Assembly: GCF_000374645.1 (NCBI RefSeq) | Contig: NZ_KB894805.1 | Coordinates: forward strand, 118,191 to 182,190 | Direction: 5' to 3' | Length of the DNA stretch: 64,000 nucleotides | From: Arhodomonas aquaeolei DSM 8974 | GTDB taxonomy: Bacteria; Pseudomonadota; Gammaproteobacteria; Nitrococcales; Nitrococcaceae | Part shown: positions 48,508-58,313 of the stretch, piece after piece | How positions within the stretch are numbered: position 1 is the first letter of the stretch | Layout of the letters: every line of letters starts with the position of its first letter | Made by a program: the position numbers and the translations under genes | The notes under the pieces: model-generated | Seen by the model: only the letters and a program-made list of their open reading frames with translations | Database searches by the model: none | Told to the model about the DNA's origin: nothing

Positions 48508-49206
48508 GTGCTGCCGCGCACGCTCACCGTCGGCGAGACGGTCATCCCGTTGCGGCGGCGCGTCCAGCGCCGGCGCACCATCGCGCTGCACCTGCTGCCC
48601 GGGCCGGTGCTGGAGCTGCGCCTGCCCCGGGGCTGTCCCGAGGCGGTGGTGCGGCGGTTCCTGGACAGCCGCCGGAGCTGGGTGGAGCGCGCGCTGCCGG
48701 GGCTGCCCGTGCCGCGGCGGCTGGAGGAGGGGGCTCCGCACCCGGTGCTCGGCGTGGAGTACCCGCTACGCCTGGAGCGTGCGGGGCGCTACGGGGGTGA
48801 GGTCCGCGACGGGACGCTGCGGCTGACGCTGCCGGGGCTGGACGAGGGCCGGGTGGCGGAGGCGCTGCGGCGCTTTTACCGGACCCGGGCGGAACGGGTC
48901 TTCGCCGAGCGGCTGTCACACTGGTGCGACCGTCTTGCCCACTGGCCCATCGGCCAGCCGGGGCTGCGTCTGCGGCGGATGCGCCGCCGCTGGGGGAGCT
49001 GCTCCCGCAGCGGCGAGGTGACCCTCAACGTGCGTCTCGTCGAGCGCGACGAGGCGCTGATCGATCTGGTGGTGGTCCACGAGCTCTGCCACCTGCTCGA
49101 GTTCAACCACTCCCGGCGCTTCTACGCCCTGATGGACGAAGCCCTGCCGGACTGGCGGACGCGCTCCGAGGCGCTCGATAGCGGGGCGTTGGGGCCGGAC
49201 GTCTGA
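48508..49206 (+). CDS. YgjP-like zinc metallopeptidase (M48/SprT-related)
   Basis: A 232-residue protein of the UPF0758/YgjP type with a HExxH zinc motif (VVVHELCHLLEFNHSRRFY near residue 190), a conserved RMRRRWGSCSRSGEVTLNVRLV region and an N-terminal beta-rich part. Start GTG immediately follows the srkA stop, so the genes are translationally coupled. Function not established for the family. Confidence 0.82.
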   Translation: MLPRTLTVGETVIPLRRRVQRRRTIALHLLPGPVLELRLPRGCPEAVVRRFLDSRRSWVERALPGLPVPRRLEEGAPHPVLGVEYPLRLERAGRYGGEVRDGTLRLTLPGLDEGRVAEALRRFYRTRAERVFAERLSHWCDRLAHWPIGQPGLRLRRMRRRWGSCSRSGEVTLNVRLVERDEALIDLVVVHELCHLLEFNHSRRFYALMDEALPDWRTRSEALDSGALGPDV

Positions 49207-49310
49207 GCCGGGCGTGGTTCTGGACAGGCCGTGCCGGTTTCCGGCCACGTTGCGCGGCTCGGCTCCGTCTCTGGCCCGGCCGTCGGCTGTCGTCGCTGAG
49301 CCGCCGCGCC

Positions 49311-49418
49311 TGCATGTTCCCGGAGCGGAAGACCGGCAGGTCGTGCACGGCCGCGGGCCGTGTGCGACGTCCTCAATGACCGAGCCGGGATGTCGCACGC
49401 CTGCGGCGCACGACCTAC
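49311..49418. repeat. 108-bp long repeat (copy 1), made of two opposed hairpins
   Basis: The unit holds two palindromes, one centred near 49353 (stem GTCGTGCACGGCC with GGCCGTGTGCGAC) and one near 49401, each with a GTAG-like foot or its reverse. Copy 2 at 61662-61769 differs at seven of 108 positions. The two copies are 12 kb apart. Confidence 0.85.
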
Positions 49419-49445
49419 AGCAGAGGCCCGGCGGTGACCGGTCAC

Positions 49446-49478
49446 GTAGGTCGGCTGCTCACGGCAGCCGACATCCCC
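49446..49478 (+). repeat. REP-like hairpin with GTAG foot
   Basis: GTAG (49446-49449) is followed by GTCGGCTGC-TCACG-GCAGCCGAC (49450-49472) and ATCCC. The stem is the same as in the unit at 41.77 kb; only the loop differs. Confidence 0.75.
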
Positions 49479-49561
49479 CGTGACGGACTTGACGCTTCAC
49501 CCGGGGCCGGCCTCCCGCACCGGGATCCCCGGCGGGTTGGCCGGTGCGGCTGCCCCCGGTC

Positions 49562-51385
49562 TCAGCCGTTGCTCACCTTCTTGGAGGCGCGCTTGCGCTC
49601 GTTCTCGGTGAGCAGCTTCTTGCGCAGGCGCACGGCCACCGGGGTGACCTCGACGAGCTCGTCGTCGTCGATGAACTCGAGCGCCTGCTCCAGCGTGAAG
49701 CGTGTCGGCGGGGTGAGGATGATGTTCTCGTCCGAGCCGGCGGCGCGCACGTTGGTGAGCTGCTTGGCCTTCATCGGGTTGACGACCAGGTCGTTGTCCC
49801 GGTTGTGGATACCGATGACCATGCCCTCGTAGACCTCGTCGCCCGGGCCGATCAGCATCTGGCCGCGGCCCTGGAGGTTGAACAGGGCGTAGGCGATGGC
49901 CTTGCCGGGGGCGTTGGCGATCATCGCGCCGTTGATGCGCTGGCCGTAATCGCCGGTCTTCACCGGCCCGTAGTGGTCGAAGACGTGGTACATCATCCCG
50001 GTCCCGGAGGTCGCGGTGAGGAATTCCGTGCGGAAGCCGATCAGCCCGCGGGCGGGGATGGTGTAGTCCAGGCGCACGCGGCCCTTGCCGTCCGGGAGCA
50101 TGTTGGTGAGCTCGCCGCCGCGCTCGCCGAGCTTCTGCATCACCGCGCCCTGGTAGTCTTCCTCGGTGTCGACGGTGAGCTGCTCGTAAGGCTCCTGCTT
50201 CACGCCGTCGACCTCGCGGACGATGACCTCGGGCCGGGAGACGCCGAGCTCGTAGCCCTCGCGGCGCATGTTCTCGATCAGCACCGCGAGGTGGAGCTCG
50301 CCGCGGCCGGAGACCCGCAGCTTCTCCGGGTCGTCGGTCTCCTCCACGCGCAGGGCGACGTTGTGCTGGAGCTCGCGCTCCAGGCGCTCGCGGATCTGGC
50401 GGGAGGTGATGTACTTGCCCTCGCGTCCGGCGAACGGCGAGGTGTTGACCTGGAAGGTCATGCTCACCGTGGGCTCGTCCACGGTGAGCGCCGGCAGCGC
50501 CTCGGGGGTCTTGGGATCGCAGAGGGTGTCGGAGATGTGCACGCCGTCGACGCCGGTGAAGGCGATGATGTCGCCGGCCTGGGCCTCGTCCACCTCGACG
50601 CGCTCCAGCCCCAGGAAGCCGAGCACCTGCAGCAGGCGGGCGTTGCGGCGGTTGCCGTCGCGGTCGACGACCGTGAGCTGCTGGTTGGGGCGCACCCGGC
50701 CACGCTTGATACGGCCGATGCCGATCACGCCGACGTAGCTGCTGTAGTCCAGCGAGCTGACCTGCATCTGGAACGGCCCCTCGGGATCCACCGTGGGAGC
50801 GGAGACGCGGTCGCGGATGACCTCGAACAGCGGCGTCATGTCGCCCTCGCGGGCATCGGCGTCCATGCTCGCGTAGCCGTTGAGCGCCGAGGCGTAGATC
50901 ACCGGGAAATCGAGCTGGTCGTCGTCCGCGCCGAGGTTGTCGAACAGGTCGAAGGTCTGGTCGAGTACCCAGTCCGGGCGCGCGCCGGGGCGGTCGATCT
51001 TGTTGATCACCACGATGGGGCGGAAGCCCTGGGCCAGCGCCTTCTGAGTGACGAAGCGCGTCTGCGGCATCGGCCCGTCCACCGCGTCCACGAGCAGCAG
51101 CACCGAGTCCACCATCGATAGCACGCGCTCGACCTCACCGCCGAAGTCGGCATGGCCGGGGGTGTCGACGATGTTGATGCGGTACTCGCCCCACTGGATG
51201 GCGGTGTTCTTCGACAGGATCGTGATGCCGCGCTCGCGCTCCAGGTCGTTGGAGTCCATGACGCGTTCCGGCGCGTCGCCCCGGGTGGCCAGGGTGCCGG
51301 ACTGCTGCAGGAGCTTGTCCACGAGGGTGGTCTTGCCATGGTCCACGTGGGCGATGATGGCGATGTTGCGGAGCTTGTCGATCAC
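49562..51385 (-). CDS. typA: Ribosome-associated GTPase TypA (BipA)
   Basis: A 607-residue translational GTPase. G1 [10 protein letters not shown]2 GITI, G3 DTPGHAD, and G4 NKID motifs are present, followed by elongation-factor-like domains and the TypA C-terminal domain ([20 protein letters not shown]). The family N-terminus ([11 protein letters not shown]) fixes the GTG start at 51385. The open frame continues upstream but not in a family-like manner. TypA assists ribosome assembly and stress adaptation. Confidence 0.93.
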   Translation of the reverse strand: MIDKLRNIAIIAHVDHGKTTLVDKLLQQSGTLATRGDAPERVMDSNDLERERGITILSKNTAIQWGEYRINIVDTPGHADFGGEVERVLSMVDSVLLLVDAVDGPMPQTRFVTQKALAQGFRPIVVINKIDRPGARPDWVLDQTFDLFDNLGADDDQLDFPVIYASALNGYASMDADAREGDMTPLFEVIRDRVSAPTVDPEGPFQMQVSSLDYSSYVGVIGIGRIKRGRVRPNQQLTVVDRDGNRRNARLLQVLGFLGLERVEVDEAQAGDIIAFTGVDGVHISDTLCDPKTPEALPALTVDEPTVSMTFQVNTSPFAGREGKYITSRQIRERLERELQHNVALRVEETDDPEKLRVSGRGELHLAVLIENMRREGYELGVSRPEVIVREVDGVKQEPYEQLTVDTEEDYQGAVMQKLGERGGELTNMLPDGKGRVRLDYTIPARGLIGFRTEFLTATSGTGMMYHVFDHYGPVKTGDYGQRINGAMIANAPGKAIAYALFNLQGRGQMLIGPGDEVYEGMVIGIHNRDNDLVVNPMKAKQLTNVRAAGSDENIILTPPTRFTLEQALEFIDDDELVEVTPVAVRLRKKLLTENERKRASKKVSNG

Positions 51386-51857
51386 GTTGCCGGGGGCCTC
51401 GGTGCCGGAGAATGGGCGCGTATCTTCAGGTATTTGCGCGCGCCTGTCGAGGGTCGTCGAGGTGACCCGCCGTATCCCCCGTGTCCGCCCGTCCAGGCAC
51501 TGCCGGTCGCGCCGGAATGATTTCATGACTCAGAGGTTGACGTCTAAAAGGTTTAGGTATTAGATAAACCCGTAACGATTCGCTGGCGATTTACTCGAAA
51601 TTTGTCGCCGGATCGCATCGGGCCCCGGCATTCGGGGCTGTCCCGCCCCGCGGGCCCGGCGCACACAACGACAAGCATGATCCCCGTGGCAACCGATCCA
51701 TGGCGGAGTGGAGGATACAACATGGTCCTGTCCTGCCTGCACGGCGCCGGCCGTGCCCCCGTGTGTCCACCCTGGTCTGCGTTACCGGCGCGAGACGTCG
51801 TGCCGGCCGCCGGCTGAATCAAATCATCCGTCGCACTCACCCCGTTCCGGAGGACAC
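51386..51857. other. 472-base divergent intergenic region between typA and the YCF48 gene
   Basis: I find no convincing gene. The AT-rich stretch around 51535-51605 probably holds the typA promoter. On the plus strand, GGAGG precedes an ATG at 51722 that opens a 31-codon frame ending at 51817; it could be a leader peptide for the following operon, but nothing beyond the ribosome-binding site supports it. Confidence 0.4.
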
Positions 51858-52898
51858 ATGGCCAGACGGCACTTCGCCCATGCACTGGAGATCACGCTCT
51901 CGGTGCTGATCCTCGCCGGACTGTTCTACGTCGCCTTCTTCGTGAAGCCGGCGGTGGATGTCCCGGAGGTCAGACGCTCGGCGATCGAGCCCCGCGACAA
52001 CTTCTACGGCGTGGCCGCGCCGGGGGACGACGGGGCCGTCGTCTGGGCGGCGGGGCGTTCGGGGAAGATCATCCGCAGCGAGGACGGTGGTGAGCACTGG
52101 CATGCTCAGAACACCCCGGTGTTCCACCACATCCAGGACATCGCCGCGTGGGATGCGGACACCGCGGTCGCCGCCGGTGACCAGGGCACCGTGCTGATCA
52201 CGCAGGACGGCGGCGACGACTGGCAGGCGGTGGACGCGCCGACCCGGCCCCGGGGCGGTGACCAGTTCCTGCGCGTGCGCATCGACGCGCAGGGCCGGGC
52301 CTGGATCACGGGGACCATGGGCGTGGTGCTGGTGAGCGACGACCGCGGCCGCAGCTGGCGGCTGACCCACCCGAAACAGGACATCGGCTGGAACGACGTC
52401 ACCGTGGCGCCGGACGGGACCGTCTGGCTGGTCGGCGAGTTCGGCACGATAAAGCGCTCCGGTGACGACGGGGCTAGCTGGGAGGAGGTGGACTCGCCCA
52501 CGGATTCGAGCCTGATGGCGGTGACCTTCAGGGATGCCGGTCACGCGGTTGCCGTGGGCCTCTCCGGCACCGTTCTCACCACCTCGGACGGCGGCACGCA
52601 CTGGCAAACCCGCAAGGCCGGGACCGGGGCGCACCTGTTTGACGTCGCCTGGGACGGCGCTCGCTACATCGCCGTGGGCAACGGTGGCGCCCTGGTGACG
52701 GGGAACGCGGACGGCGAGCGCTGGACGGCCGGATCAATCGCCGCGGGCAACTTCGGCTGGTACACGGAGGTGACCGCGGTGGCCGGCCATACCTACATCA
52801 CCGGCCAGACGCTGGGGACGCTCGCCGACGGGCAATGGCGTGCCTTCCACAGCCGGCCGGCCCCGGAAAACGACGAGGAGGCCTCCCGTAATGGTTGA
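51858..52898 (+). CDS. YCF48-like beta-propeller, membrane-anchored
   Basis: A 346-residue protein. An N-terminal hydrophobic helix (ITLSVLILAGLFYVAFFV) anchors or exports it. The rest consists of about six repeats of the type GxxGxIxxSxDGGxxW (for example GRSGKIIRSEDGGEHW, GDQGTVLITQDGGDDW), which is the YCF48/BNR propeller pattern. First gene of a four-gene operon with the MMPL permease, DUF1302 and DUF1329. YCF48 proteins often act as assembly factors. Confidence 0.85.
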   Translation: MARRHFAHALEITLSVLILAGLFYVAFFVKPAVDVPEVRRSAIEPRDNFYGVAAPGDDGAVVWAAGRSGKIIRSEDGGEHWHAQNTPVFHHIQDIAAWDADTAVAAGDQGTVLITQDGGDDWQAVDAPTRPRGGDQFLRVRIDAQGRAWITGTMGVVLVSDDRGRSWRLTHPKQDIGWNDVTVAPDGTVWLVGEFGTIKRSGDDGASWEEVDSPTDSSLMAVTFRDAGHAVAVGLSGTVLTTSDGGTHWQTRKAGTGAHLFDVAWDGARYIAVGNGGALVTGNADGERWTAGSIAAGNFGWYTEVTAVAGHTYITGQTLGTLADGQWRAFHSRPAPENDEEASRNG

Positions 52899-55332
52899 GC
52901 GTATCGCCAGGGCATGCATCCGCCACCGGGTGGTGTTCATGGCCGTGATGGTGGTGGTGACGGCGGTGATGGGCGTGTTTGCCACGCGGCTGGACGTGCG
53001 CACCATCTTCACCGACCTCCAGCCCGCCGGGCACCCCTATATCCAGACCAACGAGCGCTACAAGGAGACCTTCGGCGGGGCAAACTCCGTGACGATCATG
53101 GTGCGGGTGGACAAGGGGGACATCTTCCGGCTGCCGGTGCTGCGCACCATCCAGCAGGTCACCCGGGATCTCCAGCAGGTCGACGCGGTCAACCAGTTCC
53201 AGATCGTCTCGCTGGCCACCAAGAAGCTCAAGAACGTGCGCGCCTCGACCTACGGCATCGAGTCGCTGCCGCTGATGTGGCCGGACCTGCCCCAGGACCA
53301 GGAGGGCGTGAAGGCCCTGCGCGAGGCCGTCATTGCCAACCCCACGGTCTACGGCCAGTACGTCTCGCGGGACCTCAAGGCGGCAATCATCACGGTCGAT
53401 TTCATCGACCGGCTGATCGATTACGGCAAGGTCTATCCCCAGCTCGAGGAGGTGGTTAACCGGGCCCGCCGTGACGGCCTGGAGGTCCGCATGGTCGGCC
53501 AGCCGGTACTCGCCGGGCTGGTGATCGAGCACCTGCCGGAGACCCTCCGCATCGTCGGCATGATCGTGCTCGCGATCGCGCTGATCCTGCTCATCACCAA
53601 GGGCACGCTGCGCGGGATGCTGCTGCCACTGGTCTCCAGCGCCGTCACCGGCGTGTGGGTGCTCGGCACGATCAGCCTGCTGGGGATCAACCTGGACCCG
53701 CTGGCGGTGGTGATCACCTTCCTGATCTCCGCGCGGGCGATATCCCACGCCGTCCAGCTCAACGCGGGCTTCGACAACGAGCGCCGCAACGGCGTGCTGG
53801 ACGCGCGCCGCGCCGCGGAGATCACGCTGCACAAGCTCTTCCGCCCCGGCCTGCTCGGGCTGGCGACGGACGCCGGTGCCATGCTCGTGGTGGCGCTCAC
53901 CCCCATCCCGCTGCTGGAGAAGGCGGCGGTCATCGGCGCGATGTGGATCGGTGCGATGGTGATCGGGACGATCATCATGATCCCGGTGGCCCTGTCGTGG
54001 GTGCGTGCCGGCCATGAGCGGCGGCTCGTGGACGTGGGCGCGGACGGGGCGATGACCGCCTTCCTCGGGGGCTGCACCCGGCTGACGACCCGCCGGGGGA
54101 GTGCCCTAGCCGTGCTCGGCGTGGCGCTGCTCGTGCTCGCCGTCTCCGGCTGGTACGCCCGCGACATTAAGGTCGGCGATGCCAATCCCGGCTCGCCCAT
54201 CCTCTGGCCCGATTCCGAGTACAACCAGGCGGACGCGGCCATCAACGAGCGCTTTCCGGGCAGCAATCGCATGTTCGTCGCCGTCGAGGGCGACAAGGAG
54301 GACACCCTAAAACGCCCGGACGTGCTGCGCAATATCACTCGCTTCCAGGCCTACATGGAGGCGCAGGACGGTGTCGGCGGCACCCAGTCGCTGGCCGACG
54401 TGATCCGGCCGGTCAATATGATCCTCCATGAGGGCAATCCCCGTTACTTCAAGATCGGCGACAGCAAGATGGTAAACGGCGAGATCCTGTTCATTGCCCT
54501 GTCCGGCTCGGATCCGGGGGATATCGCACGTTTTGCCGACACCAAGTACCAAAACGGTGCCGTCCAGATGGCGTTCCGCAACCACCAGGGCGACACCATC
54601 CGTACCGCGGTGCAGGCGGTGAAGGACTTCGCCGACGAGCACCCGGTGGAAGGCGTGCACTACCGGCTCGCGGGCGGGCTGATCGGCGTGCTGGCCGCGG
54701 TCAACGAGGTGATCTTCTCGGGCCAGATCCAGAGCATCGCGCTGGCGCTGCTGGTGCTCTTCACGTTCTGCGCGCTGGCCTACCGCTCGCCGCAGGCCGG
54801 CCTGTTCTTCCTGCCGCTGGTGGTGCTGTCCAACACCATCACGTTCAGCTTCATGAGCTGGCAGGGCATCGGCCTGAACGTGAACACCCTGCCGGTGGCG
54901 GCCCTCGGCATAGGCCTCGGCGTGGACTATGCGTTCTACATTGCCGACCGCATCCGCGAAGGCTTCGCCCATACCGGCAGTGCCGAGCGGAGCATCCGCT
55001 TCGCGCTGCTGACCGCCGGGCGCGGCGTGATCATCACCGCGGCGACCATGATCGCCTCGGTGGTGCTCTGGTACTTCTTCTCCTCGCTGCGTTTCCAGGC
55101 CGAGATGGGGCTGCTCATCGCGCTGTGGATGAGCGTCTCCGCCATCAGTGCCCTGGTGGTCATCCCCTCGATGATCTACCTGATCCGTCCGCGCTTCATC
55201 TTCGGCGTCGCCGGTGACACGGCGGTGCCCGAGGGCGAGGAGGCATACACCGAGGACGCCTCGGCCGGGCGGGACGCGGGCGAGGCGGACGTGACCGAGC
55301 AGACACCCGCGCGTGCCGCCGCCCGGCGGTGA
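52891..55332 (+). CDS. MMPL/RND-superfamily transporter
   Basis: An 813-residue inner membrane protein with 12 predicted helices, arranged in two halves each with one helix, a periplasmic domain and five helices. Hydrophobic cores include GMIVLAIALILLITKG and LPVAALGIGLGVDYAFYIADRIREGF (typical MMPL helix 4). Such proteins move lipids, hopanoids or other hydrophobic molecules using the proton gradient. It overlaps the YCF48 gene by eight bases, showing co-translation. Confidence 0.88.
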   Translation: MVERIARACIRHRVVFMAVMVVVTAVMGVFATRLDVRTIFTDLQPAGHPYIQTNERYKETFGGANSVTIMVRVDKGDIFRLPVLRTIQQVTRDLQQVDAVNQFQIVSLATKKLKNVRASTYGIESLPLMWPDLPQDQEGVKALREAVIANPTVYGQYVSRDLKAAIITVDFIDRLIDYGKVYPQLEEVVNRARRDGLEVRMVGQPVLAGLVIEHLPETLRIVGMIVLAIALILLITKGTLRGMLLPLVSSAVTGVWVLGTISLLGINLDPLAVVITFLISARAISHAVQLNAGFDNERRNGVLDARRAAEITLHKLFRPGLLGLATDAGAMLVVALTPIPLLEKAAVIGAMWIGAMVIGTIIMIPVALSWVRAGHERRLVDVGADGAMTAFLGGCTRLTTRRGSALAVLGVALLVLAVSGWYARDIKVGDANPGSPILWPDSEYNQADAAINERFPGSNRMFVAVEGDKEDTLKRPDVLRNITRFQAYMEAQDGVGGTQSLADVIRPVNMILHEGNPRYFKIGDSKMVNGEILFIALSGSDPGDIARFADTKYQNGAVQMAFRNHQGDTIRTAVQAVKDFADEHPVEGVHYRLAGGLIGVLAAVNEVIFSGQIQSIALALLVLFTFCALAYRSPQAGLFFLPLVVLSNTITFSFMSWQGIGLNVNTLPVAALGIGLGVDYAFYIADRIREGFAHTGSAERSIRFALLTAGRGVIITAATMIASVVLWYFFSSLRFQAEMGLLIALWMSVSAISALVVIPSMIYLIRPRFIFGVAGDTAVPEGEEAYTEDASAGRDAGEADVTEQTPARAAARR

Positions 55333-55487
55333 GGCGATGGCGGGGCGGTGGCGAAGGGAGGCGCCGCCGGTACGAGCCAGGAAGGGGGAGAGTGAGCCGC
55401 AGTGAGCCCGGGCACTGGCGGGGGACCGCCTCGGACGCTGCGGACGACAACGACACGAGAAATACCGGAAGACGGGAGGCCACAACG

Positions 55488-56957
55488 ATGAAGGCATCAA
55501 CACGGTGGATTGCGCCGGGGGTCGCGGGGGTGGTTTTGCCACTGTCGCTCGGGTTTACGGGAACGGTATCCGCGGCGGAGATCGGCGGGTTCGACGTCAA
55601 CGGCTATGTCCGCGAGTACCTCAGCTGGAACCTCAACGATGTCCCCGAGACGACGACGGACGACAAGGGCGATCTGTCCATGGCGCGCACCACGGCGCTG
55701 CTGCAGGCACGGGGTGATGTCGGCCCGGCGCGGGTGACGGCGATCGGCCGCGCCAGCTACGAGGTGATGACCAACTACCTCGACCGGCTCGAGGACCGGA
55801 CCGCACAGACCGGGAACCGCGCCGATTTCCAGGACGAGCTCAACGAGCTCTCCATGCGCGAGTTCTACGTCGACCTCAACCCCACCGACCGCATCTTCAT
55901 GCGGCTCGGCAAGCAGCAGGTCGTCTGGGGGGAGACGGACTTCTTCCAGGCCATGGACGTGGTCCACGGCTACGACCAGTCCTGGCGCTCCTTCCTGGAG
56001 CCGGAGAACGAGAACTGGCGCAAGCCGCTGACGCTGGCCAACGTCAATATCCGGGTCCCCGAGCTCACCGGTGAGCTGCAGCTGCTCTTCCGCCCGGGCT
56101 GGGACGCGGGTGACCAGGTGGGCAACACTTACGACCTGTTCGGCGGGCGCTGGGCCGGGCTCGGCAACCGCGGCTTCAACCTCCAGGGCACGGTGTTTCC
56201 CATCGAGTACCACCACTCCGAGGGCGACACGGATGATCCGCACTACGGTTTCCGCTGGTCGGGGGCCTTCGGCGAGTACGACGGCATCTCCTACAGCCTG
56301 AACTATTACCACACCCAGGGGCAGAACCCGGTCCTGTATCCGACCACGCGGCCGGACGCGCCCAACAACCTGGCCTTCGTCTACCCGGAGATCGACATCT
56401 TCGGCGGGACGCTGAGTGGCTACATTCCGGGCATCGACAGCGTCTACCGTGCCGAGCTGGCCTACGTGCCGGACCAGCCCTACAACAACTTCAGCCTCGG
56501 CGTCACCGAGCATGACACCTACCGGCTGATGTTTGGCCTGGACACCAGCCTGCGGCTGCAGGACGTGCTGGGCACCAGCAATTCGAGCACGCTGAGCCTG
56601 CAGGCCTTCAACACCTACATCGACGGCCACAGCCAGGACCGTGCCGACCCGGAAACGGTGCGTAACGCCTTCGGCAGCACGGAGGACGAGAACACCACCT
56701 GGCTGACCGGCATCCTCACCCTGCCGTACCGCCACGACACCATCACCGGGCAGCTGGTGCTCGTCCATGACGCCAGTAACGGCGGCGGCGTGGTGGTGCC
56801 GTCCGTGGAGTGGCAGATCGGCCGCCACTGGCGCATCAAGCACGAGCTGGATCTCTTCTACGGCGGCCGCCACCAGGGCAACGCCGGGGGCAACAGCCTC
56901 TTCGGTTCCTTCGACGGGGCCGACCAGTTCTACACCCGGATCACCTACCAGTTCTGA
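55488..56957 (+). CDS. DUF1302 family outer-membrane beta-barrel protein
   Basis: A 489-residue protein with a signal peptide (GVVLPLSLGFTGTVSAAEIGG cleavage region). Many amphipathic strands end in a final aromatic, with the last residues RITYQF as in outer-membrane proteins. The conserved start FDVNGYVREYLSWNLN and the strand NYYHTQGQNPVLYPTT match DUF1302. Function is unknown in general; related genes often sit beside DUF1329 and MMPL genes. Confidence 0.87.
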   Translation: MKASTRWIAPGVAGVVLPLSLGFTGTVSAAEIGGFDVNGYVREYLSWNLNDVPETTTDDKGDLSMARTTALLQARGDVGPARVTAIGRASYEVMTNYLDRLEDRTAQTGNRADFQDELNELSMREFYVDLNPTDRIFMRLGKQQVVWGETDFFQAMDVVHGYDQSWRSFLEPENENWRKPLTLANVNIRVPELTGELQLLFRPGWDAGDQVGNTYDLFGGRWAGLGNRGFNLQGTVFPIEYHHSEGDTDDPHYGFRWSGAFGEYDGISYSLNYYHTQGQNPVLYPTTRPDAPNNLAFVYPEIDIFGGTLSGYIPGIDSVYRAELAYVPDQPYNNFSLGVTEHDTYRLMFGLDTSLRLQDVLGTSNSSTLSLQAFNTYIDGHSQDRADPETVRNAFGSTEDENTTWLTGILTLPYRHDTITGQLVLVHDASNGGGVVVPSVEWQIGRHWRIKHELDLFYGGRHQGNAGGNSLFGSFDGADQFYTRITYQF

Positions 56958-56986
56958 CAGGCCCTGCCGGCCGAGGAGGAAACGAC

Positions 56987-58267
56987 ATGACCATCGCAGT
57001 GAAACGCAGGCTGCTCTCGTCGGCGCTTCTGGCCGCCCTGGCCGGCTCGCTGGCCACCCCGGCGGTCGCCGGGGAGGTCGCCGAGGGCACGGTGCTCAGC
57101 GCCGACAACTACGACACGCTCAAGGACAGGACCCTGGATGGCGTCCGGATCGGCGACATGATCACCGACCGTTTCGAGATGTGGATCAGGGACTACGGGC
57201 TGACCATGAAGCTCGGCAAGGCCAGGGAGCCGGAGCTGGATCCGGCCTATTTCGAGGCCACCGAGAAGTACGCCGGCAAGGCCACGCTCAACCCCGAGAC
57301 GAAGAAGGTCGAGGGCTACGTGGCGGGTATCCCCTTCCCGAACGTCTCCGAGGATGACCCGAACGCCGGCTACAAGCTCGCCTGGAACCACTACTACGCC
57401 AACCCGATCATGGGCGATAACTGGATCGCCATCGGCGACACCCGCGTGATGGAGGCGGACTCCGGCGTCGTCGACCGCTTCACGGCCGTGAGCGCGAAGA
57501 TGCTCATGGAGGGTCGTACGACCCGCGAGCCCGTGAGCCTGGGCAACGAGGACGAGCACGCCAACTACCTGCTGGTGCTCACCGAGCCCTACGACGTCGC
57601 CGGCCTCGGCATCTTCACCAAGCAGTACAACACCGGCAAGGCGGACGATGCCTGGGTGTACGTGAAGTCCATCCGCCGTACCCGGCGCGTGGCGGGCGGT
57701 CAGTCCTGGATGGACCCGCAGCCCAAGATGGATCTGCTCAACGACGACAACCAGGGCGTTAACGCCTACCCGCTTTGGTACAAGAACTGGAAGGTCGTCG
57801 ACCGCCGCTACATCCTTACCGTCACAGATGCCCACAACCCCAACGAGGAGTACCCGCTGGAGAAAGAGGTGGCCATGGAGCCGCCGTACTGGAACCCGAT
57901 CAACGTGACCTGGCGTCCCCAGGAGGTGTTCGTCATCGAGGCCACTCCGCCGGAGGAGCACCCCTACGGCAAGAAGGTCCTGTACATGGACACCGACTAT
58001 CCGCTGATGTATCACAGCGAGATCTACGACAAGAAGGGTGACTTCTGGCGCATGTGGCGGCAGTCCTACGGTCCGATCACCGCCGGTAACGGTGCACCGG
58101 GGCTGGGCTTCATCCACACCCAGGCGATCGACTTCCAGCGCGAGCGGGCGACCTACATCGACATCGTCGCCGACAAGCTCAACACGCCGAAGCTCACCGC
58201 CGACAGCTTTACCCCGCGGGTGCTGCAGCAGGCGGCCAGCGGCCAGCTCGAGGAACTCGCCCAGTAG
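56987..58267 (+). CDS. DUF1329 family periplasmic protein
   Basis: A 426-residue exported protein with a signal peptide (SALLAALAGSLATPAVAGEV). The remainder shows the DUF1329 pattern including FTKQYNTGKADDAWVYVKSIRRTRRVAGGQSW. The family has a LolB/LppX-like lipid-binding fold by structural comparison in the literature, but I cannot verify that here. A GAGGAGG precedes the ATG. Last gene of the four-gene operon, followed by a GC-rich hairpin. Confidence 0.87.
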   Translation: MTIAVKRRLLSSALLAALAGSLATPAVAGEVAEGTVLSADNYDTLKDRTLDGVRIGDMITDRFEMWIRDYGLTMKLGKAREPELDPAYFEATEKYAGKATLNPETKKVEGYVAGIPFPNVSEDDPNAGYKLAWNHYYANPIMGDNWIAIGDTRVMEADSGVVDRFTAVSAKMLMEGRTTREPVSLGNEDEHANYLLVLTEPYDVAGLGIFTKQYNTGKADDAWVYVKSIRRTRRVAGGQSWMDPQPKMDLLNDDNQGVNAYPLWYKNWKVVDRRYILTVTDAHNPNEEYPLEKEVAMEPPYWNPINVTWRPQEVFVIEATPPEEHPYGKKVLYMDTDYPLMYHSEIYDKKGDFWRMWRQSYGPITAGNGAPGLGFIHTQAIDFQRERATYIDIVADKLNTPKLTADSFTPRVLQQAASGQLEELAQ

Positions 58268-58285
58268 GTTCCGGCCGCGGTACCG

Positions 58286-58313
58286 GGCCCGCCCCGTTCG
58301 CGCGGGGCGGGCC
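58286..58313 (+). terminator. GC-rich hairpin after DUF1329
   Basis: GGCCCGCCCCG (58286-58296) and CGGGGCGGGCC (58303-58313) form an 11-base perfect stem with a six-base loop. There is no U-run, so it may be a processing or REP-type hairpin rather than a strong intrinsic terminator. Confidence 0.5.

Larger units (their letters stand above)
49207..49561. other. 355-base intergenic region between the metalloprotease and typA
   Basis: No gene is visible. The region holds a 108-bp repeat (49311-49418) shared with 61662-61769, and one more REP hairpin (49446-49478). Both neighbouring genes end here (convergent), which is the usual place for REP-type repeats. Confidence 0.7.

Noticed and set aside
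51722..51817. A 31-codon frame with a good GGAGG site before the YCF48 operon
   Set aside because: No composition, homology or regulatory pattern supports it; kept only as a possible leader peptide in the intergenic note.
58286..58313. The GC-rich hairpin as a strong intrinsic terminator
   Set aside because: It lacks a U-run; I keep it only with moderate confidence.
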